Below, piece after piece: positions 1 through 9,200 of a stretch of DNA of 64,000 nucleotides. Numbering within the stretch: the stretch's first letter is position 1; the number at the start of each line of letters is the position of its first letter. The notes under the pieces were generated by a model. That model saw nothing but the letters and a program-made list of their open reading frames with translations. It was not told the DNA's origin and did not search any database. Location: contig CACJLA010000001.1 of assembly GCA_902594145.1 (NCBI GenBank), positions 100,543 to 164,542 on the forward strand, read 5' to 3'. Source of the DNA: an uncultured Alphaproteobacteria bacterium (lineage in GTDB: Bacteria; Pseudomonadota; Alphaproteobacteria; HIMB59). A program made the position numbers and the translations under genes.

Positions 1-1
1 G

Positions 2-175
2 TCACAATTTTATATATTTGCTGATAGTGATAAATTTGTAAGTAACGATAAAGCACAAGAAAAAATTAAACGAGAAAATACTGAAACATTAGTAAAATCA
101 TTTATAAATAACTTATATATAACAGAACAAAAATGTTCATCAAAAATTCTAAAGATAAGAGAAAAATATTATTGA
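2..175 (+). CDS. lptE: LptE-like LPS-assembly lipoprotein, C-terminal fragment (gene starts before window)
   Basis: Open frame from base 2, ...FADSDKFVSNDKAQEKIKRENTETLVKSFINNLYITEQ..., stop at 173-175; LptE-like C-terminus and leuS-lptE-holA-parB synteny. Confidence 0.5.
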   Translation, partial: SQFYIFADSDKFVSNDKAQEKIKRENTETLVKSFINNLYITEQKCSSKILKIREKYY

Positions 176-795
176 ATAATATTAGTGTTATAGAAAGTTT
201 TTTGATAACTGAAAGGAATGATAAACTTATAATAAATCAAGTATCTGAAGAAATTGGTACTTTCTATAAGAATTTCATTTATAGATCTTGTGCTGAAAAA
301 GGAATTAATGTTATTCTCAGCAATAGAGATGAGGAAAGGGAAACAGAAGATTTATTCAAAAAGAAAGAATTAAAGATTTGTTTGACAAATAGTGCAAAAG
401 ACATTGAAAATGTTTTATCTAAGAGGGAAAAGTTTATAGTAATTACAGATTATAAAATTTTTAAAAAATATTCTAATAGTTTGTTATCAGTCAATGGATA
501 CAATTATGAAAAGGATATTAAATATTATGTACAAAATAATCTTAAAATAAGTAACTTAGATATCTTAGAGTTTTGTATTTCTACACCTCAACTAGTTTTT
601 TCAGAAACTTCAAAATTTCTTGTCAATAGCAAAGGCTATGTCAAAGAAACAAAAATAAATGAAAGAAATAATCCTATATTAGAACTAAGAAAAGAATTGT
701 TTAATTTAAAAAGAAAAAAGGGTGATTTAAGGAAAGCTTATGAAATTTTAAAAAACGAAGCAAAGTTTAAAAAACTCAATTTTTTAGCTTATTAA
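133..795 (+). CDS. Putative short, divergent DNA polymerase III delta subunit
   Basis: 220 aa; position between lptE and parB; weak HolA-like pattern (NGYNYEKDIKYYVQNNLKISNLDILEFC). Confidence 0.45.
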   Translation: MFIKNSKDKRKILLNNISVIESFLITERNDKLIINQVSEEIGTFYKNFIYRSCAEKGINVILSNRDEERETEDLFKKKELKICLTNSAKDIENVLSKREKFIVITDYKIFKKYSNSLLSVNGYNYEKDIKYYVQNNLKISNLDILEFCISTPQLVFSETSKFLVNSKGYVKETKINERNNPILELRKELFNLKRKKGDLRKAYEILKNEAKFKKLNFLAY

Positions 796-1603
796 TAAGA
801 AAATTATATTGCTCTAAATTTTCATAGAATATTTTTATATAACCTTTTCCTTTTGAATTATATGTTATTTTTGTTTTAAAACCAATTGTACTGCTAAGGT
901 TTAGCTCCTCATTTATTAAATTTGGTTCGGTTATTGATGCTTTTTTTTTATTTTTTTCAAGATCTCTTACAGTAAGCTTTCCTTTCTCGATCTGATTTAA
1001 AGTATTTTCATCGAAGTCATCAGGTGTTTTCCCAATTAAAGCCCTTGCATGACCCATTGAAATCTTACCTTTATTTAAAAGGTCAGAGAAATACTCATGA
1101 AGATTTAATATTCTTAAAAGGTTTGTTATGTGTGATCTACTTTTTCCGACAATATTAGCAAGATTTTCATGTGTATAATTGTTTTTTTCAATTAATCTTA
1201 AATAAGCCATAGCCTCTTCTGAAATCTTTAGATCTTCTCTTTGTATATTTTCGATAAGTGATATCTCGTCTTTGTCCAAATCATCCGGGATTAATAATGA
1301 TGGTAATATCTTGAGATCTGCTAGCTGTGCAGCTCTCCATCTCCTCTCCCCTGCAACTATTGTAAAATTGTCATTATCTTTTCTGATTAAGATGATTGGC
1401 TGAATTAAACCATTTTTTTTAATTGATTGTGCTAGCTCATCAATCTTTTCTTTATCAAATTCCTTCCTTGGCTGAGACTCGTCTCTGAATATTTTCTCAA
1501 TTGAGACCAATAATAATCCTTTATTTTCAGAGCTACTATTTTGAATAATCTTTTTATCACCTAACAGGGAGGAGAGGCCTTTACCTAATTTTTTATTTAC
1601 CAA
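776..1603 (-). CDS. parB: Chromosome-partitioning protein ParB
   Basis: ParB core: QPRKEFDKEKIDELAQSIKKNGLIQPIILI, GERRWRAAQLA, ENIQREDL, HTH SRSHITNLLRIL. Confidence 0.95.
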   Translation of the reverse strand: MVNKKLGKGLSSLLGDKKIIQNSSSENKGLLLVSIEKIFRDESQPRKEFDKEKIDELAQSIKKNGLIQPIILIRKDNDNFTIVAGERRWRAAQLADLKILPSLLIPDDLDKDEISLIENIQREDLKISEEAMAYLRLIEKNNYTHENLANIVGKSRSHITNLLRILNLHEYFSDLLNKGKISMGHARALIGKTPDDFDENTLNQIEKGKLTVRDLEKNKKKASITEPNLINEELNLSSTIGFKTKITYNSKGKGYIKIFYENLEQYNFLINKLKN

Positions 1604-2360
1604 TTTGATGAATGCTCCTTTCTAAAAATTCCTTTGCCAATGCAATATAAGCTTGTGAACCACTACACTTTAAATCGTATATAATAGCTGGCAACCCATG
1701 GCTTGGGGCCTCAGACAATCTGACATTTCTTGGCACATTAAATTTGTATACATTAGTGTCAAAATATTCTCTTGCTTCTTTTTCAATTAATGAAGATAAA
1801 GAATTTCTTCTGTCATACATCGTTAAAATTATTCCATTTAATTTTAAACTAGTATTTAAATTTGTTTTGACTGCATCAATTGTTTTGATTAGTTTAGAAA
1901 GACCTTCCAAGGCAAAAAATTCACATTGAACAGGAATTAAAATTTCATCACTCGCTACAAGTGAACTAATGGTCAATAAGCCAAGAGTGGGTGGTGTGTC
2001 AATAAAAACATACTCATAAAAATTCATTATATTGCTTAAATAATCTTTTAATAAATAATTTCGATTTTCGTCATCTGCCAATTCATATTCTGCAGCAGCA
2101 AGATTCTCACAAGCTGATATTACATCTAAATTAGGTATTTGCGATTTTTGTATAGCATTGTTAATTTTAACTTCATTACTAAAAACTCTGTAAATTGAAA
2201 GTTTAGGATCATATGCATCAAAAGACATTGAAGAATTATATTGGGGATCCATATCAATTACTAAGACTTTCTTATCTATTGATGCTAAAGCAGTAGCAAG
2301 GTTAACAACAGTTGTTGTTTTTCCAACACCTCCTTTTTGATTAGCGATTGTAATTATCAT
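1593..2360 (-). CDS. parA: Chromosome-partitioning ATPase ParA
   Basis: Deviant Walker A IANQKGGVGKTTT; next to parB. Confidence 0.95.
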   Translation of the reverse strand: MIITIANQKGGVGKTTTVVNLATALASIDKKVLVIDMDPQYNSSMSFDAYDPKLSIYRVFSNEVKINNAIQKSQIPNLDVISACENLAAAEYELADDENRNYLLKDYLSNIMNFYEYVFIDTPPTLGLLTISSLVASDEILIPVQCEFFALEGLSKLIKTIDAVKTNLNTSLKLNGIILTMYDRRNSLSSLIEKEAREYFDTNVYKFNVPRNVRLSEAPSHGLPAIIYDLKCSGSQAYIALAKEFLERSIHQIGK

Positions 2361-2974
2361 TTAGCACATACAATAATAATTTTAGAGTCATCAGATGTTA
2401 TACTTGGATATGTTTTACATAAATAATTGTTATTATTTAAAATTTGTAATTCGGATAAGTAGGACTTCCCTTTTAGTAAAATAAACTTTGTATGCTTGTG
2501 AATAATTTTTTTAGTTAGAGATATGATTTTATCGACTGGTGCAAACGCTCGAGCTGTAATGTAATCGATATTAAGGTCTGATAAGTCTGAAATAGATTTG
2601 TTGTGAACTTTATAATCTAAACCAAGTTGTAACTTGCACTTATCTAAAAAGATTGATTTTTTTGGGGATTTTTCAACTAAATGAAGGTTTTTGTATCCTA
2701 TTATGGATAAGATAACTCCCGGTAACCCGGCACCTGAACCAATATCCATGTGTGTTTTTTTTCTATTAGGTAGGTATTTAACTATTTGTATGCAATCAAG
2801 TAAATGCCTTTGATCAAAATTTTCTACTGTACTTTTGCCAATTAGGTTCATTTTTTTATTTTCGTCTATTACTATCTTTTTATATTCGTATAATTTTTTT
2901 AAAATAAATTTATAATTTTTAAAATTTTCATTACAGAAAATTGTTAAATTATCGTCGAGCAATTTTATTTCCAC
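2357..2974 (-). CDS. rsmG: 16S rRNA (guanine-527-N7)-methyltransferase RsmG (GidB)
   Basis: MDIGSGAGLPGVILSI motif; synteny with mnmG/parA. Confidence 0.92.
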   Translation of the reverse strand: MEIKLLDDNLTIFCNENFKNYKFILKKLYEYKKIVIDENKKMNLIGKSTVENFDQRHLLDCIQIVKYLPNRKKTHMDIGSGAGLPGVILSIIGYKNLHLVEKSPKKSIFLDKCKLQLGLDYKVHNKSISDLSDLNIDYITARAFAPVDKIISLTKKIIHKHTKFILLKGKSYLSELQILNNNNYLCKTYPSITSDDSKIIIVCAK

Positions 2975-4811
2975 TAATTTTTTTATATTTCATTATTTGA
3001 AAAAGTGCGCTGGGTGTTATACCAGATATTTTACATGCATCATTTAAGTTTGTAGGTCTATGTTTATTTAATTTTTCGAGTATCTCTCGCGATAACGAAG
3101 GTATTTTATTAAAATCAATATTGGTCAAATTCATATTTTTATTTTTATTTAATTGATCATATGATTTTTTCTCACGTTCATAAAATACTTGATATTTTGA
3201 GTCAAAATATATTTTAGTAAGTAATTTTTGATCTATTTTGACACTAAAAAAGTCTTTAAATTTTTTTGTTGATAATTCTAAAAATTTTAAAACTTCAAAA
3301 CCATTTCTAATCTTTCCATCCTTCTTAACTTTTATTCTTTTCGTCTTCAAATCATTTGGGGAATATTTTAGTGACTTTATTTTCTTTAATATTTTTTTCT
3401 CATCTTTAATATTTTTTGTAATTAGGTTGTATTCTGTTTTATTAAATACTTTATTATTTATTGTACTAGAAAACCTCTCATAAGAATTATCTGTCCTAAG
3501 TTTTAATCTATTTTCAGCTCTTGACGTGAACATTCGGTATGGTTCTGTCACACCTAGCTTTGTCAGATCATCTACCAAAACTCCTATATAACTGTTTTCC
3601 CTTTCAAAAACTTTATTATCAAATTTTATTTTTTTTATTTTCATAGCAGCATGAATGCCTGCATATATACCCTGACCAGCTGCTTCTTCGTAGCCTGTAG
3701 TACCATTTATTTGTCCAGCTAAAAAAAAGTTTTCAATTTTCTTTGTTTCAAAATTATTTTTTAATTCTCTAGGATCAACTGTGTCGTATTCTACAGCATA
3801 CCCGTACTGATCTACTTTACAATTTTCCAAACCTTTAATGGATCTAAGAAATTTTAACTGAATATTTTTATCTAAAGAATTAGATATACCATTTGGGTAA
3901 ACAAGATTGGAATTTAGTCCCTCAGGCTCTAAAAAAATATTATGCCCGTTTCTGTCGCCAAATTTAGTTATTTTGTCTTCAATTGATGGGCAATATCGAA
4001 CACCTTGAGACTTAATGATACCAGAGTACATTGCAGACTTATCAAGATTATTCCTGATAATTTTATGTGTTTTAATGTTAGTTTTAGTTATGTAACAATT
4101 TACATTTTTGTTCGTATTTTGTTTTGTAAAGTATGATAGAAAAATACCATTATTTTCAGATGGTTGAGGATCAAGAATGTCATAATCGATAGATTGAGCA
4201 TAAATTCTAGGAGGAGTGCCAGTCTTAAGTCTCATTGTCTTAAAATTTTTATTGATAAACTTTGCAAGTTCTTTGGAAGAGCTATTTCCAATTCTTCCTG
4301 CCTCTTTTACTTCATTTCCAAAATAAATTTTACCATTTAGAAAGGTACCGGTTGTAAGAATAACAATCTTTGATTTAATTTTACCTGCTTTAAGGCATTC
4401 AAGCCCAACAATCTTGTTATTTTTTTGTAAAATATTTATTGCTTCATCTTCAATAAGTTCAATTTTAGAGGATTTAATGTATTTTTTCATGTTTTTAACA
4501 TATAGATCTCTATCAATCTGTGCTCTTACACCCCACACAGCAGGTCCTTTTGATAAATTTAATACTCTATAATGAATTGCCGATTTATCTCCAATTTTAC
4601 AAATAACTCCACCTAAAATATCAACTTCACTGGCTATGTGAGTTTTGCCTACCCCGCCAATACTAGGATTACATGATAGTTTGCCCAAATCTGATTGATT
4701 TTTAGTAATTAAAGCTGTTTTTAAACCATATTTTTCGCATATATTGGCTGCCTCTGCTCCAGCATGTCCAGCACCTATTACTACTACATCATAATGTTCC
4801 ACGTGAAACAA
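2949..4811 (-). CDS. mnmG: tRNA uridine-5-carboxymethylaminomethyl modification enzyme MnmG (GidA)
   Basis: DVVVIGAGHAGAEAA, SCNPSIGGVGKTHIASEVDILGG. Confidence 0.96.
   Translation of the reverse strand: MFHVEHYDVVVIGAGHAGAEAANICEKYGLKTALITKNQSDLGKLSCNPSIGGVGKTHIASEVDILGGVICKIGDKSAIHYRVLNLSKGPAVWGVRAQIDRDLYVKNMKKYIKSSKIELIEDEAINILQKNNKIVGLECLKAGKIKSKIVILTTGTFLNGKIYFGNEVKEAGRIGNSSSKELAKFINKNFKTMRLKTGTPPRIYAQSIDYDILDPQPSENNGIFLSYFTKQNTNKNVNCYITKTNIKTHKIIRNNLDKSAMYSGIIKSQGVRYCPSIEDKITKFGDRNGHNIFLEPEGLNSNLVYPNGISNSLDKNIQLKFLRSIKGLENCKVDQYGYAVEYDTVDPRELKNNFETKKIENFFLAGQINGTTGYEEAAGQGIYAGIHAAMKIKKIKFDNKVFERENSYIGVLVDDLTKLGVTEPYRMFTSRAENRLKLRTDNSYERFSSTINNKVFNKTEYNLITKNIKDEKKILKKIKSLKYSPNDLKTKRIKVKKDGKIRNGFEVLKFLELSTKKFKDFFSVKIDQKLLTKIYFDSKYQVFYEREKKSYDQLNKNKNMNLTNIDFNKIPSLSREILEKLNKHRPTNLNDACKISGITPSALFQIMKYKKISGNKIARR
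4795..4810. promoter_or_regulatory. parS-like ParB-binding site
   Basis: TGTTCCACGTGAAACA, one mismatch to TGTTTCACGTGAAACA; near parAB, over the mnmG start (MFHVEH). Confidence 0.87.
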
Positions 4812-4812
4812 T

Positions 4813-6138
4813 CTACTTTCCTATGCAAAAATTGCTAAAAACTCTATCATAAACATCTTCATTGTTAATATACCCAAATTCGTACGAAAAATCATCTAAT
4901 ATATTTCTAATTAATTGTGCAATTATTAAAATATCTCTTTCATTAATAATATCATTCTCATATTCTAATATTCTTTCTAAGAATTCTATCTCGCTATTGT
5001 TAAATTCTAGTTTATGATTTTTATGAGTAACATATTTGTTATAAATAGAAGATATCTTGATTCTACTGAAAAGGGCCTCTCTATTCAAATAATGGTTAAT
5101 TTTTATATTTTTAGAGTTGTAGTTAAATTGATCTGATTTTGTTTCAATTATAGTGAAATTTTTATTAATATCGAAATCTTTAAATAGTTTGGTTAAATCT
5201 GCTTTTCTCGTGTTTTTATCCTTTAAAACAAGAAAATGATCGATCTCTTTAGATAATTTTTGTGCTTTTCTATAACCAAATTTTTCTATTTTTCCTTGCT
5301 TAGATCTATGACCAGCTGTATCGAATAATTCGAACTTTTTTCCATCAAATATTATTTGGTTTGACAGGATATCTCTAGTAGTACCTTTAATATTAGTTAC
5401 AATGGCTCTTTCCTTATCTATAATCATATTAAAGAGTGTTGATTTTCCTACATTAACTGGTCCGATCAACATAATTTTGCAAATATTCTTTTGTTCTATT
5501 TTTGTTCTATTTTTATGTAATAATTTATTACAAATATTAAAAAAATCTCTCGTTTTTTTCATTATATTTTTAAAGTTGAAATCTTCATCATCAACAAAAT
5601 CTATAGAAGCTGTAATTTCAGAGAACAAATTAACAATATCTTCTTTAAGTGGTGTAAGTCCGCTAACTATGTCACCTTTAAAAAGGATTTTTTTATTATA
5701 TTCTAAAGATGAAAAAGACTCATTATTTATGATTAAATTGATTGCTTTGGCCTGCTTAAGCGAATATTTGTTATTGAAAACAGAACGATAAGAAAATTCG
5801 CCTTTTTTTGCTAATCTAAAACCAGGTATTTTATAATCTTTAAATACTTGTTCAAGTTGACTAGCAATAAGAGGCGAACCATGAATAAATATTTCACAAA
5901 CATCCTCTCCTGTAAAAGAGTTAGGTGATTTAAAATATACAACACTGCATTTATCTAAAATTGTTCCATCTATATTATGAAGTTCCACTAATTTCATCAT
6001 TGAATGATCTTTTGAGAAATTTCTTTTTGTTAGTTTTTTCAAAATTAATAAAACATCATCTCCCGATATTCTATAGCCTATAACGGGCGATTTAACTAAT
6101 GGCGTAAAATTTGAATAAACTGTACCTGAATTAAACAA
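4813..6138 (-). CDS. mnmE: tRNA modification GTPase MnmE (TrmE)
   Basis: GPVNVGKSTLFN, C-terminal FCIGK; next to mnmG. Confidence 0.94.
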   Translation of the reverse strand: MFNSGTVYSNFTPLVKSPVIGYRISGDDVLLILKKLTKRNFSKDHSMMKLVELHNIDGTILDKCSVVYFKSPNSFTGEDVCEIFIHGSPLIASQLEQVFKDYKIPGFRLAKKGEFSYRSVFNNKYSLKQAKAINLIINNESFSSLEYNKKILFKGDIVSGLTPLKEDIVNLFSEITASIDFVDDEDFNFKNIMKKTRDFFNICNKLLHKNRTKIEQKNICKIMLIGPVNVGKSTLFNMIIDKERAIVTNIKGTTRDILSNQIIFDGKKFELFDTAGHRSKQGKIEKFGYRKAQKLSKEIDHFLVLKDKNTRKADLTKLFKDFDINKNFTIIETKSDQFNYNSKNIKINHYLNREALFSRIKISSIYNKYVTHKNHKLEFNNSEIEFLERILEYENDIINERDILIIAQLIRNILDDFSYEFGYINNEDVYDRVFSNFCIGK

Positions 6139-6178
6139 AGCTTTGACATTATAAATTTATAATTATGCTAGTCTAGCA

Positions 6179-6829
6179 ATGAAAGCAGTCTTGTTTGGAT
6201 CCATAGGAACATTAATAGAAACATCTGACATTCAACGAAAATCTTTTAACCTAGCGTTCAAAAAGGAAGGGTTAGATTGGTATTGGAGTAGAAAAACTTA
6301 TAGTAAGTTATTAAAAAAATCTGGGGGAATAAAAAGAATTGAAGATTTTGCAAAACAAAGTGGTATGAGCATCAATGCTAAAAAGATATGGAAAAATAAA
6401 ACAGATATTTTTAACAAAATTATTTTATCCAATAATATTGGCGCCAGGAGAGGCGTTTTAAAAATTTTTAAATATGCAAAGGAAAATAATATTGATATTG
6501 GTCTAGTATCATCTACCTCGAAGAAAAATATTAATACACTTTTTAAAGCATTAAATGGTCAAATAAATAAAGAAGAATTTAGCTTCATAGGGAATAGAAA
6601 TTTGGTGTCTAAACCTAAGCCATATCCAGATATTTATTTTAAAGCATTAGAAATTATGAATTTAAATAAAAAAGACTGTGTAGCAATCGAAGACTCTATA
6701 GAAAGTACAAAGTCTGCTATTAAAGCTGGTATACAGTGTATTGCATTTCCAGGTATTTATCATAGTGATGAGAATTTTGAATCATGTAAATTGAAATTAA
6801 ATAAATTGGATATATCTATTTTTAAATAA
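6179..6829 (+). CDS. HAD-IA (CbbY-like) family protein lacking the canonical DxD nucleophile motif
   Basis: N-term AVLFGSIGTLIET aligns to FDxDGT; later KPKPYPDIYFKA and VAIEDSIESTKSAIKAG motifs kept. Confidence 0.8.
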   Translation: MKAVLFGSIGTLIETSDIQRKSFNLAFKKEGLDWYWSRKTYSKLLKKSGGIKRIEDFAKQSGMSINAKKIWKNKTDIFNKIILSNNIGARRGVLKIFKYAKENNIDIGLVSSTSKKNINTLFKALNGQINKEEFSFIGNRNLVSKPKPYPDIYFKALEIMNLNKKDCVAIEDSIESTKSAIKAGIQCIAFPGIYHSDENFESCKLKLNKLDISIFK

Positions 6830-7111
6830 TTATTTTAATTTGATCATAGGATCAATTATCTAAACTAATTTTTTTAATTTGATCTTATCTAAACCTGAAC
6901 ACATTTAGATTTATGCACACATTGGAACAAGTAGTGATCTCCTTGAAAATATTTTGAGAGGTTTTAAATATTCATTCAAAAATGATTTCAGCGCTTATGA
7001 AACTGATATGTTTCATTTTTTAGAAAATAAAAGTAATTGACATAAAAAATCCAGAAGCTTTTCAATATTAAATAATGATCAAAATAAAATTGTAAATAAT
7101 TGGAATTAAAA

Positions 7112-8368
7112 TTATTGATTCATGCTGCTGAAAAACTCTTCATTGGTTTTGCAGTCTTTCATCTTATCTAGTAAGAATTCCATAGCATCTACTGTACCCA
7201 TAGAAGATAAAATCTTCCTTAAAATAAAGACTTTTTGAAGGTCTCCTGCATCTAATAATAAATCTTCTTTTCTAGTTCCGGATTTTTGGACATCAATGGC
7301 TGGATATGTTCTTTTATCAGAGAGTTTTCTATCAAGAACAATCTCTGAGTTACCTGTTCCTTTAAATTCTTCAAATATTACTTCGTCCATTCTACTACCA
7401 GTTTCAATCAAAGCAGTCGCAACAATAGTTAACGATCCACCCTCCTCAATGTTTCTAGCAGCACCAAAGAATCTTTTAGGTCTTTGCAAAGCATTTGCGT
7501 CGACGCCACCTGTTAGAACTTTTCCACTTGAAGGTACAACAGTATTGTAGGCTCTACCCAGCCTTGTTATGGAGTCTAAAAGAATGACAACATCATATTT
7601 ATTTTCAGCTAATCTTTTTGCTTTTTCAATGACCATTTCAGCAACTTGTACATGTCTAGCAGCAGGTTCGTCAAATGTAGAACTTATAACTTCTCCATTT
7701 ACAGATCGTTGCATATCCGTAACCTCTTCTGGTCTTTCATCTATTAGTAATACCATCAAATATACGTCAGGAAAATTTTCTGCAATTGATTTTGCAATTT
7801 TTTGTAAAATAACAGTCTTGCCTGATCTTGGTGGTGCGACTATTAATGATCTTTGACCCGCGCCAACTGGAGCAATAATATCAATAATCCTTGATGATAA
7901 ATCTGTATCAGGCTTTTCTGTTTCCAAATTGAATTTTTTTTCTGGATACAATGGAGTTAAATTATCAAAATTAGTTTTAAATTTATTATTCTTTGCAATA
8001 TCTATAAAATTTACCTTATTGGTTTCGACCAATGCAAAATATCTTTCACCATCTTTTGGAGGACGAATAGGACCTTCTAAAGTGTCCCCCTTTCTTAAAC
8101 CGTATCTTTTAATTTGATTAGGGCTTACATATATATCATCTGGCCCAGGTAAATAGTTAGAATCTGCAGAACGAAGAAAACCAAAGCCATCTTGCATTGT
8201 TTCTAAAACTCCCTCTCCAATTATTTCTTCATTCTTTTCAGCAAATTTTTTAAGAACAGAAAAATATATATCTTGTTTTTTTAAGCCAGAAGCATTTTCA
8301 ATACCTAATGATTCAGCATAATCCAATAGTTCTTGTGGTTTTTTGACTTTTAGCTCGTTTAAATGCAT
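7112..8368 (-). CDS. rho: Transcription termination factor Rho
   Basis: [40 protein letters not shown]. Confidence 0.97.
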   Translation of the reverse strand: MHLNELKVKKPQELLDYAESLGIENASGLKKQDIYFSVLKKFAEKNEEIIGEGVLETMQDGFGFLRSADSNYLPGPDDIYVSPNQIKRYGLRKGDTLEGPIRPPKDGERYFALVETNKVNFIDIAKNNKFKTNFDNLTPLYPEKKFNLETEKPDTDLSSRIIDIIAPVGAGQRSLIVAPPRSGKTVILQKIAKSIAENFPDVYLMVLLIDERPEEVTDMQRSVNGEVISSTFDEPAARHVQVAEMVIEKAKRLAENKYDVVILLDSITRLGRAYNTVVPSSGKVLTGGVDANALQRPKRFFGAARNIEEGGSLTIVATALIETGSRMDEVIFEEFKGTGNSEIVLDRKLSDKRTYPAIDVQKSGTRKEDLLLDAGDLQKVFILRKILSSMGTVDAMEFLLDKMKDCKTNEEFFSSMNQ

Positions 8369-8606
8369 TTTGGAAGTTACCTAGATTGTTAGATATATTG
8401 AAATAGGTTTATAACAAAAAATAAAAAGAAAATATATATATATATTTGTATATAGAGTTGTTGTTGTATGTCGAATGATGGGGATTAACACTTTACTATT
8501 AGAAAAAACCCTCATTTTGTTAAATTTTTATTGTTTAATAACAAATGTAGATAACTTAATATTGATAAATAAATAGTTTTTTTGCTGTTTAAAACTCTCT
8601 AAATTT
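8369..8606. other. Candidate chromosomal replication origin region (oriC)
   Basis: Divergent rho/maf gap, AT-rich (ATATATATATAT at ~8432), DnaA-box-like TGTAGATAA, parABS nearby; no experimental support. Confidence 0.45.
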
Positions 8607-9200
8607 ATGAATAACTTATTTAATCCACAATTAACCAAGCAGGTTATAATTGGCACAAAAAGCAAATCAAGAAGAAAATTATTCAAAATGATGAATTTGA
8701 AATTTCAGTATCGTTCAGCCAATATTAATGAAAAAACTGTAAAAAATTTAAAAAACGATAAATATGATGCTTTAAAAATAGCAAAAGCAAAAGCCATTCA
8801 CCTTTCCAAAAAGAATAAAAACAAAATAATTATAACATTTGACACTACAATTTTGCACATGGGAAGAACTATTTATAAGTGTCATACAAAGAATTGTTGT
8901 AAAAAAACACTTAGATCTTTTAATAATACATCCCATAACCTTTATACGGGAATGGTTTTTATGATTAATAATAGTCTTATTAGAAGCTACTTAACCAAAA
9001 CAAAAATAGTTTTTAAGCAAAATAAAATTATAGATATGAATAATTATGTTGAAAAAAATTTTAAACAAATATTATCTTCAGTAGGGTGTTATAACATAGA
9101 AAGTAAAGGAAAATTATTCTTCAAAAATATTGAGAAAAGTTATTTTAATGTAATCGGAATGGATATAATTAATTTTCTGAAAATATTAAGAAGTATATAG
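8607..9200 (+). CDS. maf: Divergent Maf-like nucleotide pyrophosphatase
   Basis: VIIGTKSKSRRKLFK..., ITFDTTIL, YTGMVF; maf-aroE-coaE-dnaQ synteny. Confidence 0.72.
   Translation: MNNLFNPQLTKQVIIGTKSKSRRKLFKMMNLKFQYRSANINEKTVKNLKNDKYDALKIAKAKAIHLSKKNKNKIIITFDTTILHMGRTIYKCHTKNCCKKTLRSFNNTSHNLYTGMVFMINNSLIRSYLTKTKIVFKQNKIIDMNNYVEKNFKQILSSVGCYNIESKGKLFFKNIEKSYFNVIGMDIINFLKILRSI

Noticed and set aside
5402-5791. 129-aa plus-strand ORF inside mnmE
   Set aside because: Antisense to MnmE G-domain; no recognisable family
7296-7856. Plus-strand ORFs inside rho
   Set aside because: Antisense to a strongly conserved CDS; compositional artefact
8421-8456. AT dinucleotide run as a mobile-element or microsatellite signal
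   Set aside because: Short and expected in an AT-rich intergenic/origin region; only cited as possible unwinding DNA
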